Part shown: positions 6,773-7,043 of the stretch, one piece after another | How the letters are laid out: each line of letters starts with the position of its first letter | How positions within the stretch are numbered: position 1 is the stretch's first letter | Source: Oxalobacteraceae bacterium UBA7693 | GTDB lineage: Bacteria > Pseudomonadota > Gammaproteobacteria > Burkholderiales > Burkholderiaceae_D | Direction of reading: 5' to 3' | Length of the DNA: 7,043 nt | Assembly (NCBI GenBank): GCA_002482715.1 | Contig: DLGN01000120.1 | Span: forward strand, 1-7,043 | Made by a program: the position numbers and the translations under genes | Notes under the pieces: model-generated | What the model was told of the DNA's origin: nothing | The model's input: only the letters and a program-made list of their open reading frames with translations | Databases searched by the model: none

Positions 6773-6802
6773 ATTTTACGTGGCTTAGCAGCGGCTTGGC
6801 AA
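6773..6802 (-). promoter_or_regulatory. Sigma70-type promoter of trmB
   Basis: TTGCCA (6797-6802) and TAAAAT (6773-6778) each match the consensus at 5/6 and are 18 bp apart on the minus strand. Transcription would begin near 6766, leaving about 75 nt before the ATG at 6690 or about 37 nt before the GTG at 6729. A seven-base A/T run (6813-6819) lies about 10 bp upstream of the -35 and may help as a weak UP-like element. Confidence 0.6.
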
Positions 6803-6841
6803 ACGCTCCCCCAAAAAAATGGCGAATCGAAAGTTGCAAAG

Positions 6842-6873
6842 AAAAAAGCTAATCCAGAATTGGATTAGCTTTT
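6842..6873 (-). terminator. Rho-independent terminator of the gene at the right edge
   Basis: AAAAGCTAATCCA (6844-6856) and TGGATTAGCTTTT (6861-6873) form a perfect 13-bp stem with a 4-nt loop. On the minus strand the arm ends in a run of six T (6847-6842). It lies about 97 nt after the stop of the upstream gene and before the trmB promoter. The plus-strand side ends in four T, so weak bidirectional action is possible. Confidence 0.88.
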
Positions 6874-6969
6874 CATCTCGCAGTATGTTGACCTACCGCG
6901 TCAGTACAAACTTAGTGATTTTAAAAAATGACAGTAACAATAAATAAGTAAAGATAAATCACTCACAGA

Positions 6970-7043
6970 CTACTTCGTTGCAGTGACCGCTTTCAAATCC
7001 TGTGATGGAAAGGCACCTGACACGACTTGTTGTTTAAACCAGT
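6970..7043 (-). CDS. C-terminal fragment of an unrecognised protein
   Basis: On the minus strand one frame is open from the window edge to a TAG at 6972-6970, giving 23 residues that begin WFKQQVVSGAF and end KAVTATK. The other two frames are either stopped at once or read an unlikely His/Cys-containing peptide ending in TGA. The terminator at 6842-6873, in the same direction, supports a gene ending here. The fragment is too short to name a family. It is mildly hydrophilic, with no membrane segment. Confidence 0.6.
   Translation of the reverse strand, partial: WFKQQVVSGAFPSQDLKAVTATK

Noticed and set aside
6914..6963. 8-bp inverted repeat AGTGATTT / AAATCACT with a 34-nt AT-rich loop
   Set aside because: The loop is long and the stem short and AT-rich, with no T tract. 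A much stronger terminator follows at 6842-6873.
1..7043. CRISPR arrays, insertion sequences, tRNA or rRNA genes, phage or defence genes
   Set aside because: No spaced repeat array, transposase motif, terminal inverted repeats, cloverleaf or rRNA-like block was seen. The only tandem repeats are the 15-bp units at 996-1055.

Overview
The window carries six genes, all on the minus strand, so transcription runs from right to left. The proteins (TrmB, a GT28 processive-type glycolipid synthase, a PqqL-like M16 peptidase and an exported cyclophilin), the Shine-Dalgarno sites and the sigma70-like promoters fit a Gram-negative bacterium. The best guess is a betaproteobacterium of the Burkholderiales (Oxalobacteraceae-like), of modest GC content. 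That placement rests on the look of the proteins and is not proven here.

Layout from upstream (right) to downstream (left): (1) 6970-7043, the last 23 codons of an unrecognised gene, followed by a strong terminator hairpin at 6842-6873. (2) 5947-6690, trmB (tRNA m7G46 methyltransferase), with its own sigma70-like promoter at 6773-6802 and a strong terminator at 5855-5887. It therefore looks monocistronic. (3) 4579-5748, a GT28/MGDG-synthase-like glycosyltransferase. (4) 4039-4515, a Trp-rich four-helix membrane protein of unknown function. (5) 1042-3906, a secreted two-domain M16 zinc peptidase. (6) 1-904, a secreted cyclophilin-type peptidyl-prolyl isomerase cut by the window edge. No terminator is visible between genes 3 and 6, so partial co-transcription is possible.

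The most striking signal is in front of the glycosyltransferase. Three PhoB-type heptamers (CGGTCAC, CTGTCAT, TTGTCAC) lie at an exact 11-bp period, and the last ends 10 bp before a TACAAT -10 hexamer, the architecture of classic PhoB-activated promoters such as E. coli phoA. A phosphate-starvation promoter driving a diacylglycerol glycosyltransferase suggests replacement of phospholipids by phosphorus-free glycolipids. The -10 lies only 9 nt before the ATG and there is no Shine-Dalgarno, so the message may be leaderless. The membrane protein next to it has no assigned role and could belong to the same response.

Other points of note are a 15-bp in-frame tandem repeat that straddles the stop codon of the M16 gene, a regular alternating GAATA/TATTC array upstream of the cyclophilin gene, and uncertain start codons in trmB and the membrane protein gene.
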